Shown: positions 1 to 7,616, numbered from the stretch's first letter. The stretch: 21,029 bases of DNA from Bacillota bacterium (GCA_023440105.1 JAEXSY010000211.1:1-21029); one strand, 5' to 3'. Notes: a model not told the origin generated them from the letters alone. Program-made: numbers and translations.

Positions 1-17
1 CAATGTCATTAAGTTAA
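1..17 (+). repeat. Left terminal inverted repeat of the IS (IRL)
   Basis: CAATGTCATTAAGTTAA is the exact reverse complement of 1631-1647. The match stops after 17 bases. Confidence 0.92.
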
Positions 18-29
18 GCAATAGAAATA

Positions 30-67
30 GATCCCTATCCGAATATAGGATATAGGGGTCTTTTTTT
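30..67 (+). terminator. Inward-facing terminator near the IS left end
   Basis: Arms 30-40 and 48-60 pair with one G-U pair and a two-base bulge, followed by seven T (61-67). Placed before the transposase, it would block transcription entering from flanking genes. Such protection against read-through is known in several IS families; the role here is inferred from position. Confidence 0.6.
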
Positions 68-100
68 ATAAAAATAGTTGACAAAAATCCAAAAATGTGC

Positions 101-145
101 GGCCGCTTTCGCTATTGAATGAGTAATGAAGTAGCGAAAGCGGCC
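101..145 (+). repeat. Perfect 14-bp GC-rich inverted repeat in the transposase leader
   Basis: GGCCGCTTTCGCTA (101-114) is exactly mirrored at 132-145 around a 17-base loop. The stem is far richer in G+C than its surroundings and contains a GCGGCCGC octamer (99-106). It lies about 25 bases before the transposase ribosome site (AAGGAGG, 171-177), and a consensus TTGACA (78-83) sits just upstream without a clear -10. It may be a leader hairpin that limits transposase expression, or a binding site; neither is proven. Confidence 0.7.
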
Positions 146-183
146 CTTGTAATTAAGAGGTATTAATTGCAAGGAGGATACAC

Positions 184-1500
184 ATGAAACCAAATCAAAT
201 AAGAAAAATGTTGCTAAATCAAATCAATCGAGTAGCTGAAAAACCAGAAGATTATTGCACCAATCCAAAGCATGATTTTACACGCAAACGAAAACTCCCT
301 TTTAAGCAGTTGTTGAAAGGAATTATAGGTTTAGGAGGCGGGACCCTTTCCAAAGAATTGTTAAATATGTTCAACTGTTCTGCCAATGCTGCTTCTGTAT
401 CTGCATTCGTACAGCAGAGAAACAAAATAAAACCAGAAGCTTTTGAAAGTATATTTAAATCATTTACCACTGATTTATCTACTGATTTTAATGAGGATTT
501 ACGAATTCTTGCGGTAGATGGTTCAGATATACATATCCCCACTAACCCAAAAGATGTAGATTCGTTCTTTCCAGGAACAGATGGCAAAAAACCCTATAAT
601 CTACTTCATTTGAATGCTATGTATGATTTGAACCATCAAATTTATACAGATGTAGTTATCCAAAAAGCAAAAAAAGTCAACGAACATAAAGCTTTTGTTG
701 ACATGGTAGATTGTTCTGATATAAAAAATGCTCTTGTCATCGCAGATAGAGGATATGAATCCTATAATAACATGGCTCATATACAGGAAAAAGGCTGGAA
801 ATTTCTTATCCGAATTAAGGAGGGTTCCCGCGGAATCAAAAAGGGATTGGATTTACCACTCCAGCCTTCTTTTGATGTGGATATAACTCTTAAATTGACA
901 AGAAAGCAGACCAAAGAAACCAAGGCTTTGTTTAAAGACAGAAATCATTATAAACTTGTTCCTTCTAATACAACATTTGATTATCTTCCAGTTAAAAACA
1001 AGAAGCATGAAAAGACTCAGTTTTATGAATTGAAATTTCGGATTGTGCGTTTTCAAATAACAGAAGATACCTTTGAAACTATATTGACTAATTTAGAGCG
1101 GGAACAGTACACGCCAGAAAAATTAAAACAGCTTTATGCTGCTAGATGGGGCATAGAAACATCATTCAGAGACCTGAAATACACGATGGGACTTTTGAAT
1201 TTTCATTCAAAAAAGGTGATGTGTATTCAACAAGAAATCTATGCACACCTAATCATGTATAACTTTGCAGAAATGATTACCTCGTACGTAATCATTAAAA
1301 ATAAGCAAAGAAAGTACACTTATAAGGCCAATTTTTCAGTAGCGGCACACATGTGCAGATTATTCTATCATGAAAAAACAACATCACCTGACTTAGAAGC
1401 CGTTATTGCAAGAAATATAATCCCTATACGTCCCGACAGACACAGACAAAGAAATCTGAACGGAAAAACATATTCCGGCTTCCTTTATAGAATAGCATAA
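184..1500 (+). CDS. IS4-family DDE transposase
   Basis: This 438-residue transposase catalyses cut-and-paste movement of the surrounding IS. The catalytic triad is visible: D112 in LAVDGSD, D188 in IADRGYES, and E325 inside the IS4 YREK signature Y318-x2-R321-x3-E325-x6-K332 (YAARWGIETSFRDLK). The insertion between D188 and E325 (about 190-310) is lysine-rich and beta-like, as in IS4 enzymes. The length is normal for the family and the frame is unbroken, so the enzyme is probably active. Start chosen: ATG at 184 with AAGGAGG seven bases upstream (171-177). It is transcribed opposite to the oppA-oppB operon it interrupts. The basic N-terminus (about 1-100) probably contacts the terminal repeats; this part is inference. 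Confidence 0.95.
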   Translation: MKPNQIRKMLLNQINRVAEKPEDYCTNPKHDFTRKRKLPFKQLLKGIIGLGGGTLSKELLNMFNCSANAASVSAFVQQRNKIKPEAFESIFKSFTTDLSTDFNEDLRILAVDGSDIHIPTNPKDVDSFFPGTDGKKPYNLLHLNAMYDLNHQIYTDVVIQKAKKVNEHKAFVDMVDCSDIKNALVIADRGYESYNNMAHIQEKGWKFLIRIKEGSRGIKKGLDLPLQPSFDVDITLKLTRKQTKETKALFKDRNHYKLVPSNTTFDYLPVKNKKHEKTQFYELKFRIVRFQITEDTFETILTNLEREQYTPEKLKQLYAARWGIETSFRDLKYTMGLLNFHSKKVMCIQQEIYAHLIMYNFAEMITSYVIIKNKQRKYTYKANFSVAAHMCRLFYHEKTTSPDLEAVIARNIIPIRPDRHRQRNLNGKTYSGFLYRIA

Positions 1501-1574
1501 ATAGTTGTAACTGAATATATTTTTTTGGCAGATGAATATCTGCCTAATTGTCATGCAATAAAACAGAGAAAAGA

Positions 1575-1607
1575 GATGGAAAGAATCAATTCTTCCATCC
1601 CTTTTCT
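1575..1607 (+). terminator. Probable transposase terminator
   Basis: GATGGAA (1575-1581) pairs with TTCCATC (1593-1599) around an 11-base loop that can itself partly pair, followed by CCCTTTTCTT. It lies 75 bases after the transposase stop and before IRR. A second small hairpin (1527-1544) lacks a trailing T-run on the plus strand. Confidence 0.45.
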
Positions 1608-1630
1608 TAAGACCTGTCTTTAGCTCAATG

Positions 1631-1647
1631 TTAACTTAATGACATTG
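1631..1647 (-). repeat. Right terminal inverted repeat of the IS (IRR)
   Basis: Exact reverse complement of bases 1-17. The base after it (1648) resumes the oppB reading frame on the minus strand, fixing the insertion junction. Confidence 0.92.
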
Positions 1648-2093
1648 GTTGAATACCCAACTATGGTACTAACCTGTACAAATTTATCAAAGGCGCTATA
1701 CTTTTTAACCGCTGTATATATACCTAAAGGAATTGTTATACCCAAGGCAAGTATTGTTGAAAATATGTTGATGAAAACTGTATTTTTCATAGGTTCTGGA
1801 ATTACATCTATAACATCCTTCTTATAGAAGGTTGAATAGCCAAAATCTCCAGTTAATATGTTACCCATCCATTTTGCATATCTAATAGGAAGTGGGTCAT
1901 CTAAGCCCAGCTTTTCTCTATATTGATTATAAAGTCTATCATACTGCTCATTAGTTAGCTTCGATGCTGCTGGTCCCATCTGGGCCTTAGCTCTATCTCC
2001 AGGTATAGAATTGTATAAGAAGAAAAACATAACAGACAGTATGAAGAATACCATAATAATATACATTAGTCTTTTACCGATGTATTTAGCCAT
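1648..2093 (-). pseudogene. oppB: oppB-like peptide ABC permease, 5' part only, cut by the IS
   Basis: This is the N-terminal 148 residues of a binding-protein-dependent transport permease of the OppB/DppB type, which normally has about 310-330. Visible are the first membrane helix (about residues 9-30, starting MAKYIGKRL), the typical external stretch ending in LTGDFGYS, and a second helix (about 107-130). The frame then runs into the IS, adds a handful of foreign residues (NVIKLTLS) and stops at 1620. The remaining helices and the cytoplasmic EAA loop that contacts the ATPase are missing, so the product cannot form a working pore. Start chosen: ATG at 2093 with AGGTGA eight bases upstream; the longer frame from 2117 starts with TTG and has no good ribosome site. 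The rest of oppB and any oppCDF would lie left of the window. Confidence 0.85.
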
Positions 2094-2205
2094 TTCTCTT
2101 TTCACCTGCTTCATCAAATTTAAATTCCATGTCCATAAGCCATGGCAGTGTAAACAACATTAAACAATGCATGAGGATAATCCTCAGGAGGATAATCCCC
2201 AGCAT
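2086..2205 (-). CDS. Possible 39-residue hydrophobic leader peptide overlapping oppB start
   Basis: An ATG at 2205 opens a 39-codon frame with a hydrophobic first half (MLGIILLRIILMHCLMLF) and a charged tail (EFKFDEAGEKRNG). Its stop codon overlaps the chosen oppB start in the arrangement ATGGCTAA, typical of translational coupling. Against it: no clear Shine-Dalgarno sequence before the ATG, and the first third lies inside a long stem-loop (2159-2213), so some of the frame may be chance. I know no family that it matches. It may be a small membrane peptide, a translated spacer that couples oppB translation to oppA, or nothing. Confidence 0.3.
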   Translation of the reverse strand: MLGIILLRIILMHCLMLFTLPWLMDMEFKFDEAGEKRNG

Positions 2206-2213
2206 TGTTTAAT
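2159..2213 (-). promoter_or_regulatory. oppA-oppB intercistronic stem-loop
   Basis: ATTAAACAATGC (2159-2170) and its exact complement (2202-2213) enclose 31 bases that contain two copies of GAGGATAATCC (2173-2183 and 2188-2198). The first copy, read with its next two bases, is itself a 6-1-6 palindrome. On the minus strand no T-run follows, so it is not an intrinsic terminator for oppA. A stable hairpin between a binding-protein gene and its permease commonly protects the upstream message from 3' decay and lets the binding protein be made in excess; that role is inferred. On the plus strand a T-rich run follows (2215-2220), so it could stop antisense transcription into oppA. Confidence 0.6.
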
Positions 2214-2248
2214 ATTTTTTCTAGCTTAGATACTCTTTTTTATATATA

Positions 2249-4105
2249 TTACTCTGCCTTCATAGTAGAGTATAAAATCTGTGCTGAGAAATCCCAAAGA
2301 GCTGATATACCGTCATAGCCCTCAAGTTTAGTGGTAAAGAAATCTGCATACTGGTTAGAGTATAATGGTAGAGATGGTAATAACTCATTATATCTTGTTT
2401 GGAACTCTACCCACTTCTTCATATATGTGTCTTCATCGCCTGGTTCTACATCAAGCATTTCTCCTGCAAGCTTTGCAAGCTGCTCATCAGCAATTTGATT
2501 ATAGTTAGAAGTTGAACCTATTGCATAGGTGCTCTTAACATCAAATACTGAAGTGTAGTTTGTTGCAAGGTTATACATATGATAAACATCTTCATCCATG
2601 TTAGCATAATGCTGAGTGTACATTTCATTAAAGGTCATAACTGTTTGCTTTATTTCTATTCCAGCTTTTGCAAGATCTGGATTTTCTACAAGCATAGTAG
2701 CTATAAGGTCTGAAACTGCATTATTTTCTGAGGAAGCCCAGTTTATAGAAAGAGGCATAAGCTTTCCATCAACTTTCTTATGTCTTATTCCCTCTCCGCT
2801 GTATGGCTTATCATTAGCGTCTAATGTCCAGCCGCCAGCTTCCAGAACTTCTATAGCCTTATCTAAAGAATAGCTGTATTGATTAAGCTTATCTAATTGA
2901 CCCTTATTAACTTGATATTCACGCATTGCTAAGCCATAAGCACCATGAACTACTGAGCCATAACCCTTAGTAAAGGTCTTAGTAAATTCAGTTCTATCTA
3001 AAAGATAAGCAATTGCTTGACGAACTTCTGTAAATTGTGTAGGACCATGGTCAGCAACAAAATGGATGTAGCCATAACCATTACGTGGATAGTCTTGAGC
3101 ACCAATGAGTTCTTCATCAACCATGTCTAATCCTTCTATTACTAGGTTACCGTCTACTACTCCAGCGAGCATATCAACCTTGCCTGTTCTTAGCTCGTCC
3201 ATCATAGTTTCCTGCTCAACTTTTTTAAGTATAATAGTATCTATTTGAGCCTTCTGTCCATTATAATCACCTAAGAATTCAGGATTCTTTTCTAGAGTGT
3301 ATTCAAGAACTGAATTGTTAAAGCTCTTTATAACATATGGGCCTGAGAAAACTGTAGGCTTCCATCTGAAGGCTTCAACAGTTTCGCCTATATGTTCTGC
3401 AGTAAAGTTATCACTGAAATAAGCTCCATTATCTCCGCTTTCAAGAGTAACATCTCCAGGAACCCATCCCTTCATGTAGCTAGGGCTGAAGTTAACTAAA
3501 GTCATTTCAAAATAATAAGGAAGCTGTGAACCATCTACAGTCACTGAGAATTCAGTATCGCTTACCAGCTTAACTCCAGAAAATTCTTTTGTCTTTCCTG
3601 TGTTATAGTCATCATAACCTTTTAACTTATATGCAGTATTAAAAGTGGAATCTTGAACTTCAAGCTCTACCATAGTTGGGCTTGTCCAGAAAAGTAAAGC
3701 AAAAACATAATCTTTGGCAGTAATCTTTTCACCGTTAGACCATTTTAAATTATCATTTATTGTGAATGTCCAAGTCTTAGAGCCATCAGAATTTTCGACC
3801 ACCTTAGGTTCACTCTTTAAGGTTGTCATGTCATAAACATATTCACCTTCTTTAGTATATGCAACAGTGCCATATGCATTAGAAAGTTTATAGGCATCAT
3901 AGTCGGCTCCACCGTTAGTCCACCAAGGTTCTGGTTCACCATTTGGGTCTGTAGTTGTTCCTGCTACTAATGTAGTAGGTGCTGAAGGTTCTTTACCCCC
4001 ATCATCTCCAGGTGTTTCTTTATTACCACCTGAGCATCCAGCAAAAACTGATACAGCAAGTGCTAAAGCTAAAGTTGAGGCTAAAAGCTTTCTTACATTT
4101 TTCAT
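2249..4105 (-). CDS. oppA: Oligopeptide ABC transporter substrate-binding lipoprotein (OppA-like)
   Basis: This 618-residue extracellular binding protein of family 5 (SBP_bac_5) captures peptides and delivers them to the OppBC permease. The N-terminus has a lipoprotein signal: basic MKNVRK, a hydrophobic stretch, then VFAGC with the lipidated cysteine at C24, followed by a Gly/Ser/Glu-rich linker. The mature part has family features such as NLKWSNGEKITAKDYVFAL (about 120-138) and the repeated lobes typical of peptide-binding proteins. It is somewhat longer than enteric OppA (about 540), which is common in clostridia. Start: ATG at 4105 with AGGAGG eight bases upstream. Transcription would continue into oppB, now interrupted by the IS, so the protein may be made without its pore. 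A CodY-like site lies about 220 bases upstream. Peptide size preference cannot be read; a nickel or dipeptide role is less likely but possible. Confidence 0.88.
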   Translation of the reverse strand: MKNVRKLLASTLALALAVSVFAGCSGGNKETPGDDGGKEPSAPTTLVAGTTTDPNGEPEPWWTNGGADYDAYKLSNAYGTVAYTKEGEYVYDMTTLKSEPKVVENSDGSKTWTFTINDNLKWSNGEKITAKDYVFALLFWTSPTMVELEVQDSTFNTAYKLKGYDDYNTGKTKEFSGVKLVSDTEFSVTVDGSQLPYYFEMTLVNFSPSYMKGWVPGDVTLESGDNGAYFSDNFTAEHIGETVEAFRWKPTVFSGPYVIKSFNNSVLEYTLEKNPEFLGDYNGQKAQIDTIILKKVEQETMMDELRTGKVDMLAGVVDGNLVIEGLDMVDEELIGAQDYPRNGYGYIHFVADHGPTQFTEVRQAIAYLLDRTEFTKTFTKGYGSVVHGAYGLAMREYQVNKGQLDKLNQYSYSLDKAIEVLEAGGWTLDANDKPYSGEGIRHKKVDGKLMPLSINWASSENNAVSDLIATMLVENPDLAKAGIEIKQTVMTFNEMYTQHYANMDEDVYHMYNLATNYTSVFDVKSTYAIGSTSNYNQIADEQLAKLAGEMLDVEPGDEDTYMKKWVEFQTRYNELLPSLPLYSNQYADFFTTKLEGYDGISALWDFSAQILYSTMKAE

Positions 4106-4275
4106 GTCATATCCTCCTTTTTTTATTTCGCAGTGATTAATATTTACTGCATTTATATTAAGATATAAATATCCTAATAATATAATTTATATGTTCCACT
4201 AGATCTAGGGATGTTTCCATAACTGTTTGCTTATAAACACAAAAGTTATTAGTTTTTATTCACCAATTACCTTTT

Positions 4276-4304
4276 AGAATATTTTATGGCCAGTAAAATA
4301 TTCT
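4276..4304. promoter_or_regulatory. Perfect 11-bp dyad in the oppA promoter region
   Basis: AGAATATTTTA (4276-4286) and TAAAATATTCT (4294-4304) flank TGGCCAG. The dyad lies 20 bases on the oppA side of the CodY-like box and would overlap the -10 and start region of a candidate promoter on the minus strand (TTGTTA at 4325-4320, 17-base gap, AATATT at 4302-4297). It could be an operator for a second regulator or a hairpin at the start of the oppA message. Confidence 0.5.
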
Positions 4305-4323
4305 TATTACTAACGCCTTTAAC

Positions 4324-4338
4324 AATTTTCAGAATATT
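4324..4338. promoter_or_regulatory. CodY-box-like operator upstream of oppA
   Basis: AATTTTCAGAATATT matches 14 of 15 positions of the known CodY consensus AATTTTCWGAAAATT. CodY is the GTP and branched-chain-amino-acid sensor of Firmicutes and classically represses peptide-transport operons when amino acids are plentiful. The site overlaps by two bases the -35 (TTGTTA, 4325-4320) of a weak candidate oppA promoter. The promoter itself is uncertain; the box is the stronger call. Confidence 0.65.
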
Positions 4339-4625
4339 ATTGTAATTGACAAATAATTAATATTAAACTCTAATAATCTTTAAATTGTTAATATTTATAT
4401 ATTATAATACAATTTTACAACAAATGCTATATATATGTAAATAAAAAATGAACCATTTTTACATTAATTCTATTTTATGTTCTTATTGCTAATTTAATCA
4501 TTTTCATTTTGTGAGATTACCTAATTAATAATAACTATCAAGTTCAATTATTGATAATTTTATAAAAGCCTTCAACTCTTATTGTATATCTATGGTAATA
4601 ATAAATAAAAAAGTTATTCATATGT

Positions 4626-4673
4626 AAAAAAACAGGATAATCATCTCTTTCAAAAAGATAATTATCCTGTTTT
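4626..4673 (-). terminator. Terminator of the class B PBP gene
   Basis: A 20-bp stem (4629-4648 with 4654-4673) is followed on the minus strand by seven T. Its two imperfect positions are C opposite A on the plus strand but G-U wobbles in minus-strand RNA, so the structure is better in the direction of the PBP gene, whose stop lies about 100 bases upstream. Confidence 0.8.
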
Positions 4674-4771
4674 ATATATTTTCCCAAAGAAAGTGCAATT
4701 ATAATCTTATAAAAATTCTTATCACCTATAGAAATATTAAGCACTATGAGTAATCTATCATTTTTTCTCTA

Positions 4772-7588
4772 TTAATCTTGGTTATAAACTCCTTCAATAT
4801 TAGGTTCTAGGGTATAGGAGGTTGTACTGGAACTATAATTAGGATATAGCTTATTTATTTCCTCTCTAAAGTATGTCTCCATAACAGCTCTAGCAACTGG
4901 TGCTGCGCTGCTTCCATGGGCAGAGTCATACAAAACCACTGACACCGCTATCTCGGGTTTTTCTACCGGTGCAAAAGCTAGATAGACACCATAGGCTGCT
5001 CTACCAATAGATTTTTGATCATTTCTAAAGGGGGCTGTTCCTGTTTTACCTCCAGTAGCTATAGGGAAATTGGCAAAGGCACCACCAGAATGCACCGCCG
5101 CCATCCCTTTTTTAACAGAATCAACGGTTATATCCTTAAGATTCAAATCTTCTATCACTGTGGGTTCGTATTCCTGCATAATCTCTCCTTCAGGGTTTAT
5201 AACCTTATCCACTAAGTAAGATTCATACCTTGTTCCCCCATTCACTACAGTTGCTAAGGCGCTGCAGAGCTGAAGTGGAGTGAATTGATTCATTCCGAGG
5301 CCAATGGAACTATTGGTTAAGTTACCAGGAGAAGTTAAATCCCCCCCTTTATCATAGATAATATATCTAGCTAAATTATAAGCAGCATTATAATAATCAT
5401 CCTCTGTATACTTCTTCGCTTCTTCTTTTTCGTACTTTGCCACCAGTTCTCTAAGGAGTTCTGATATCTCCCTTTGTACTCTTTGAAAATAATTGTCATC
5501 CTTTGTGACATCCCACAAGCCTTTGAATTCTTCTGCGACATAATCCTTAATCGCCTTCTTAGCCTCTGCTAGTTCCTCATCATCACTTTCATTATAAGCT
5601 ATGTCAAAAGGTCTATGGCTTCTGCCCATACTAGGTGCATAAGTATAGCTTCCTTTAGAAAGCATATCTACAACTTCATATTTTGATATACTAGCAACCA
5701 AATTAGCATAAGCAATACTGCTGTAAACCTGTCCGTATTTATTTTCAAAAATCTCTATTCCAGTACCATTTCCTGAAGCTGTCTCTGGATCATAACCCAA
5801 TCCAAGCTTCCATGCGTAGCTGGCTAGAGTATCTATTCCTGAATTCTTATAGAGCCTATATGCCAACTCGTAAAAATAATAGTTGCAGGAATCTTTAAAT
5901 GCCTTAGTCATATTGTCATAACCGTGGCTTCCTCTTCTAGAAGCGTATATTTCACACATCCCCTGATAATTAGTAAACTCTGGATGTTTATTAAATATAC
6001 CCTGGTCAAGGATTTTTTCCTCTGGATCCACAACCTCTTCCTCTAAAGCTGCAACAGCCGTAACAAATTTAAAGGTAGATCCTGAAGGTAATAGCCCTTG
6101 AGTTGCATAGTTAAAGAAAGGCTTAGGATATATATCATAGGTATCCACTGTATAGTCATTAGTAAAAAGTTCTTCTGGGCTTAAGGTGGATCCGGTTTTT
6201 TTTATATAATCCTCTGCAAAAGCCTCATAATCTGGATTGAAATACTCCTTACTCAATTCATCTGTTAGTAATCCAGGTATTGTAAATATGTTTGGGTCAT
6301 AGTTTGGATAGCTAGCCATAGCAAGAATTCTCCCAGTAGCAACCTCCTGAACCACTACCGCCCCTCTGTTAGCATTAGCTACTATGTTTTGTCCTCCATC
6401 AATCACCTTCTGAGAGGCAAGAGCTTCCAATGTTTCTCTCAGGGCTCTCTCCGCTGTATACTGAAGATTCATATCAACGGTAAGCTGAACATTATTTCCT
6501 GGATAAGATTCTAAGGCAAAAAGCTTTTCTGTAATTCTACCAAAAGTATTTACCTTTACAATATTACCGCCCTTAGTTCCTTTAAGAAAATCCTCAAAAG
6601 CTGCTTCAATACCACTTACACCTATTTTATCAGTAGAAACATCATATCCCTTAAGCTCATATTCTTCTTTCTCCGAAGGATTTATTGAGGACATATATCC
6701 TATAACAGTAGATGCAAGGCTTCCATAAGGATAATATCTTACAGGCTGATATCTTACATCTATGCCAGGAAGATCGTTTAGCTTCTGCATAAATATAAAG
6801 GCACTTTCATCAGAAATGTTTGAAGCAATGGTTGTTGCATTATAGCTAGAATAGCTTTGCATCTTAATTGCATCTAATACAACCATATAACGTCTAATTT
6901 CTTTTAGGCTGTACCTTTCCTTTAAAAGCTCAGTAATCTCCTCTCCTGACATCTCTTTATATTTTTCCTCCTCCTCTTCAGAAGGATCCAAAAGCTCATA
7001 AAGAGAATACTGCTTAACAAGCCTGTAAAACATCTCCTCTGCAGTTACCTCCGCCATTTTCTCCTCTAAGAATATAATATCCTCTTCATCATATTTCTCT
7101 TCTTCTAAGCCCTTAAAGTACTCTAATTCTTTCTTAAGATAATAATCAAGATTTCTATCCTGTTTAAATCTTAAGTCCAAAGTTTTTATAGCTGAAGGTT
7201 CACTGGTACCATAATCAAAATAAAATTTCCCCTGGTCATCTATCTTCAATTCCAAGTCATCAGTCATAGCCTCATCAAGATCATCTAACATGGAAAACAC
7301 TTCTGTAAGTGTATCAAGAAGAACCTCTCTGCTCTCTTCAGTATCCATATATTCAATAGCATAGCTCTGCTTACTATCTGCCAAAATATTTCCTGATGAG
7401 TCTAATATTTTTCCTCTAGGAGCCTGCTCAGCTATGGTCTTTGTGGAAGAATTGTTGGCTCTATCGGTGTAATCCTCATGGTTAACTATCTGTAGCGAAA
7501 TAAGCTTAGATAAAATTGCAGCATATATAATGAATAATAATATAATTAAAGCAGTGAATCTATTTATCTGCCCCTTCCCTTTATTCAA
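4772..7588 (-). CDS. Class B penicillin-binding protein, PBP2-type transpeptidase, unusually long
   Basis: This is a membrane-anchored D,D-transpeptidase that cross-links peptidoglycan, probably as part of a cell-elongation complex. A single N-terminal helix (about 11-33) is followed by a PBP-dimer region beginning RGKILDSSGNILADS (about 59-73) and a C-terminal penicillin-binding domain. The three active-site motifs are present: STFK with nucleophile S504 and K507, SCN with S567 and N569, and KTG at 848-850. At 938 residues it exceeds the usual 600-720. The extra length is an acidic, charged insertion in the dimer region (about 95-240, rich in E, K and Y) and another between SCN and KTG (about 665-770). 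Long PBP2 forms are known in clostridia. Start: TTG at 7588, with AGGTGA six bases before it; an ATG nearby is out of frame. It has its own promoter and terminator and no mreBCD neighbours here. Confidence 0.9.
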   Translation of the reverse strand: MNKGKGQINRFTALIILLFIIYAAILSKLISLQIVNHEDYTDRANNSSTKTIAEQAPRGKILDSSGNILADSKQSYAIEYMDTEESREVLLDTLTEVFSMLDDLDEAMTDDLELKIDDQGKFYFDYGTSEPSAIKTLDLRFKQDRNLDYYLKKELEYFKGLEEEKYDEEDIIFLEEKMAEVTAEEMFYRLVKQYSLYELLDPSEEEEEKYKEMSGEEITELLKERYSLKEIRRYMVVLDAIKMQSYSSYNATTIASNISDESAFIFMQKLNDLPGIDVRYQPVRYYPYGSLASTVIGYMSSINPSEKEEYELKGYDVSTDKIGVSGIEAAFEDFLKGTKGGNIVKVNTFGRITEKLFALESYPGNNVQLTVDMNLQYTAERALRETLEALASQKVIDGGQNIVANANRGAVVVQEVATGRILAMASYPNYDPNIFTIPGLLTDELSKEYFNPDYEAFAEDYIKKTGSTLSPEELFTNDYTVDTYDIYPKPFFNYATQGLLPSGSTFKFVTAVAALEEEVVDPEEKILDQGIFNKHPEFTNYQGMCEIYASRRGSHGYDNMTKAFKDSCNYYFYELAYRLYKNSGIDTLASYAWKLGLGYDPETASGNGTGIEIFENKYGQVYSSIAYANLVASISKYEVVDMLSKGSYTYAPSMGRSHRPFDIAYNESDDEELAEAKKAIKDYVAEEFKGLWDVTKDDNYFQRVQREISELLRELVAKYEKEEAKKYTEDDYYNAAYNLARYIIYDKGGDLTSPGNLTNSSIGLGMNQFTPLQLCSALATVVNGGTRYESYLVDKVINPEGEIMQEYEPTVIEDLNLKDITVDSVKKGMAAVHSGGAFANFPIATGGKTGTAPFRNDQKSIGRAAYGVYLAFAPVEKPEIAVSVVLYDSAHGSSAAPVARAVMETYFREEINKLYPNYSSSTTSYTLEPNIEGVYNQD

Positions 7589-7616
7589 TAAGCATCACCT
7601 ACCTTTTCTAATAATA

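Larger units (their letters stand above)
1..1647 (+). mobile_element. Complete IS4-family insertion sequence interrupting oppB
   Basis: The element is bounded by a perfect 17-bp inverted repeat (1-17 and 1631-1647) and contains one intact DDE transposase gene. Its left side has an inward-facing terminator and a GC-rich stem-loop; its right side has a terminator after the transposase. Beyond 1647 an OppB reading frame begins in mid-gene on the minus strand, so the insertion junction is directly visible. The left flank lies outside the window, so the target duplication cannot be read. The first base of the window coincides with the IS tip, which may mean a contig edge or deliberate cutting. Family assignment rests on the YREK signature of the transposase; the subgroup is not assigned. 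Confidence 0.93.
4106..4771. other. Long AT-rich intergenic region, oppA leader and promoter zone
   Basis: No convincing gene is present. From the right it holds the terminator of the PBP gene (4626-4673), an AT-rich stretch with TATAAT-like sequences on both strands (for example 4401-4406), the CodY-like box (4324-4338), an 11-bp dyad (4276-4304), the palindrome CTAGATCTAG (4199-4208), and the oppA ribosome site. A 66-codon GTG-initiated frame (4544-4744, minus) has no ribosome site and runs across the terminator, so I do not call it. Confidence 0.7.

Noticed and set aside
1639..1827. 62-codon plus-strand frame crossing the IS right end
   Set aside because: Antisense to the oppB remnant and spans the IS junction, so it cannot be an ancestral gene; no ribosome site.
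4346..4374. TTGACA and TCTAAT on the plus strand in the oppA leader
   Set aside because: It resembles a promoter, but no plus-strand gene follows and AT-rich spacers give such matches by chance; a non-coding antisense RNA cannot be excluded.
4544..4744. 66-codon frame on the minus strand after the PBP gene
   Set aside because: It starts with GTG without a ribosome site and reads straight through the strong PBP terminator stem; composition is that of AT-rich spacer.
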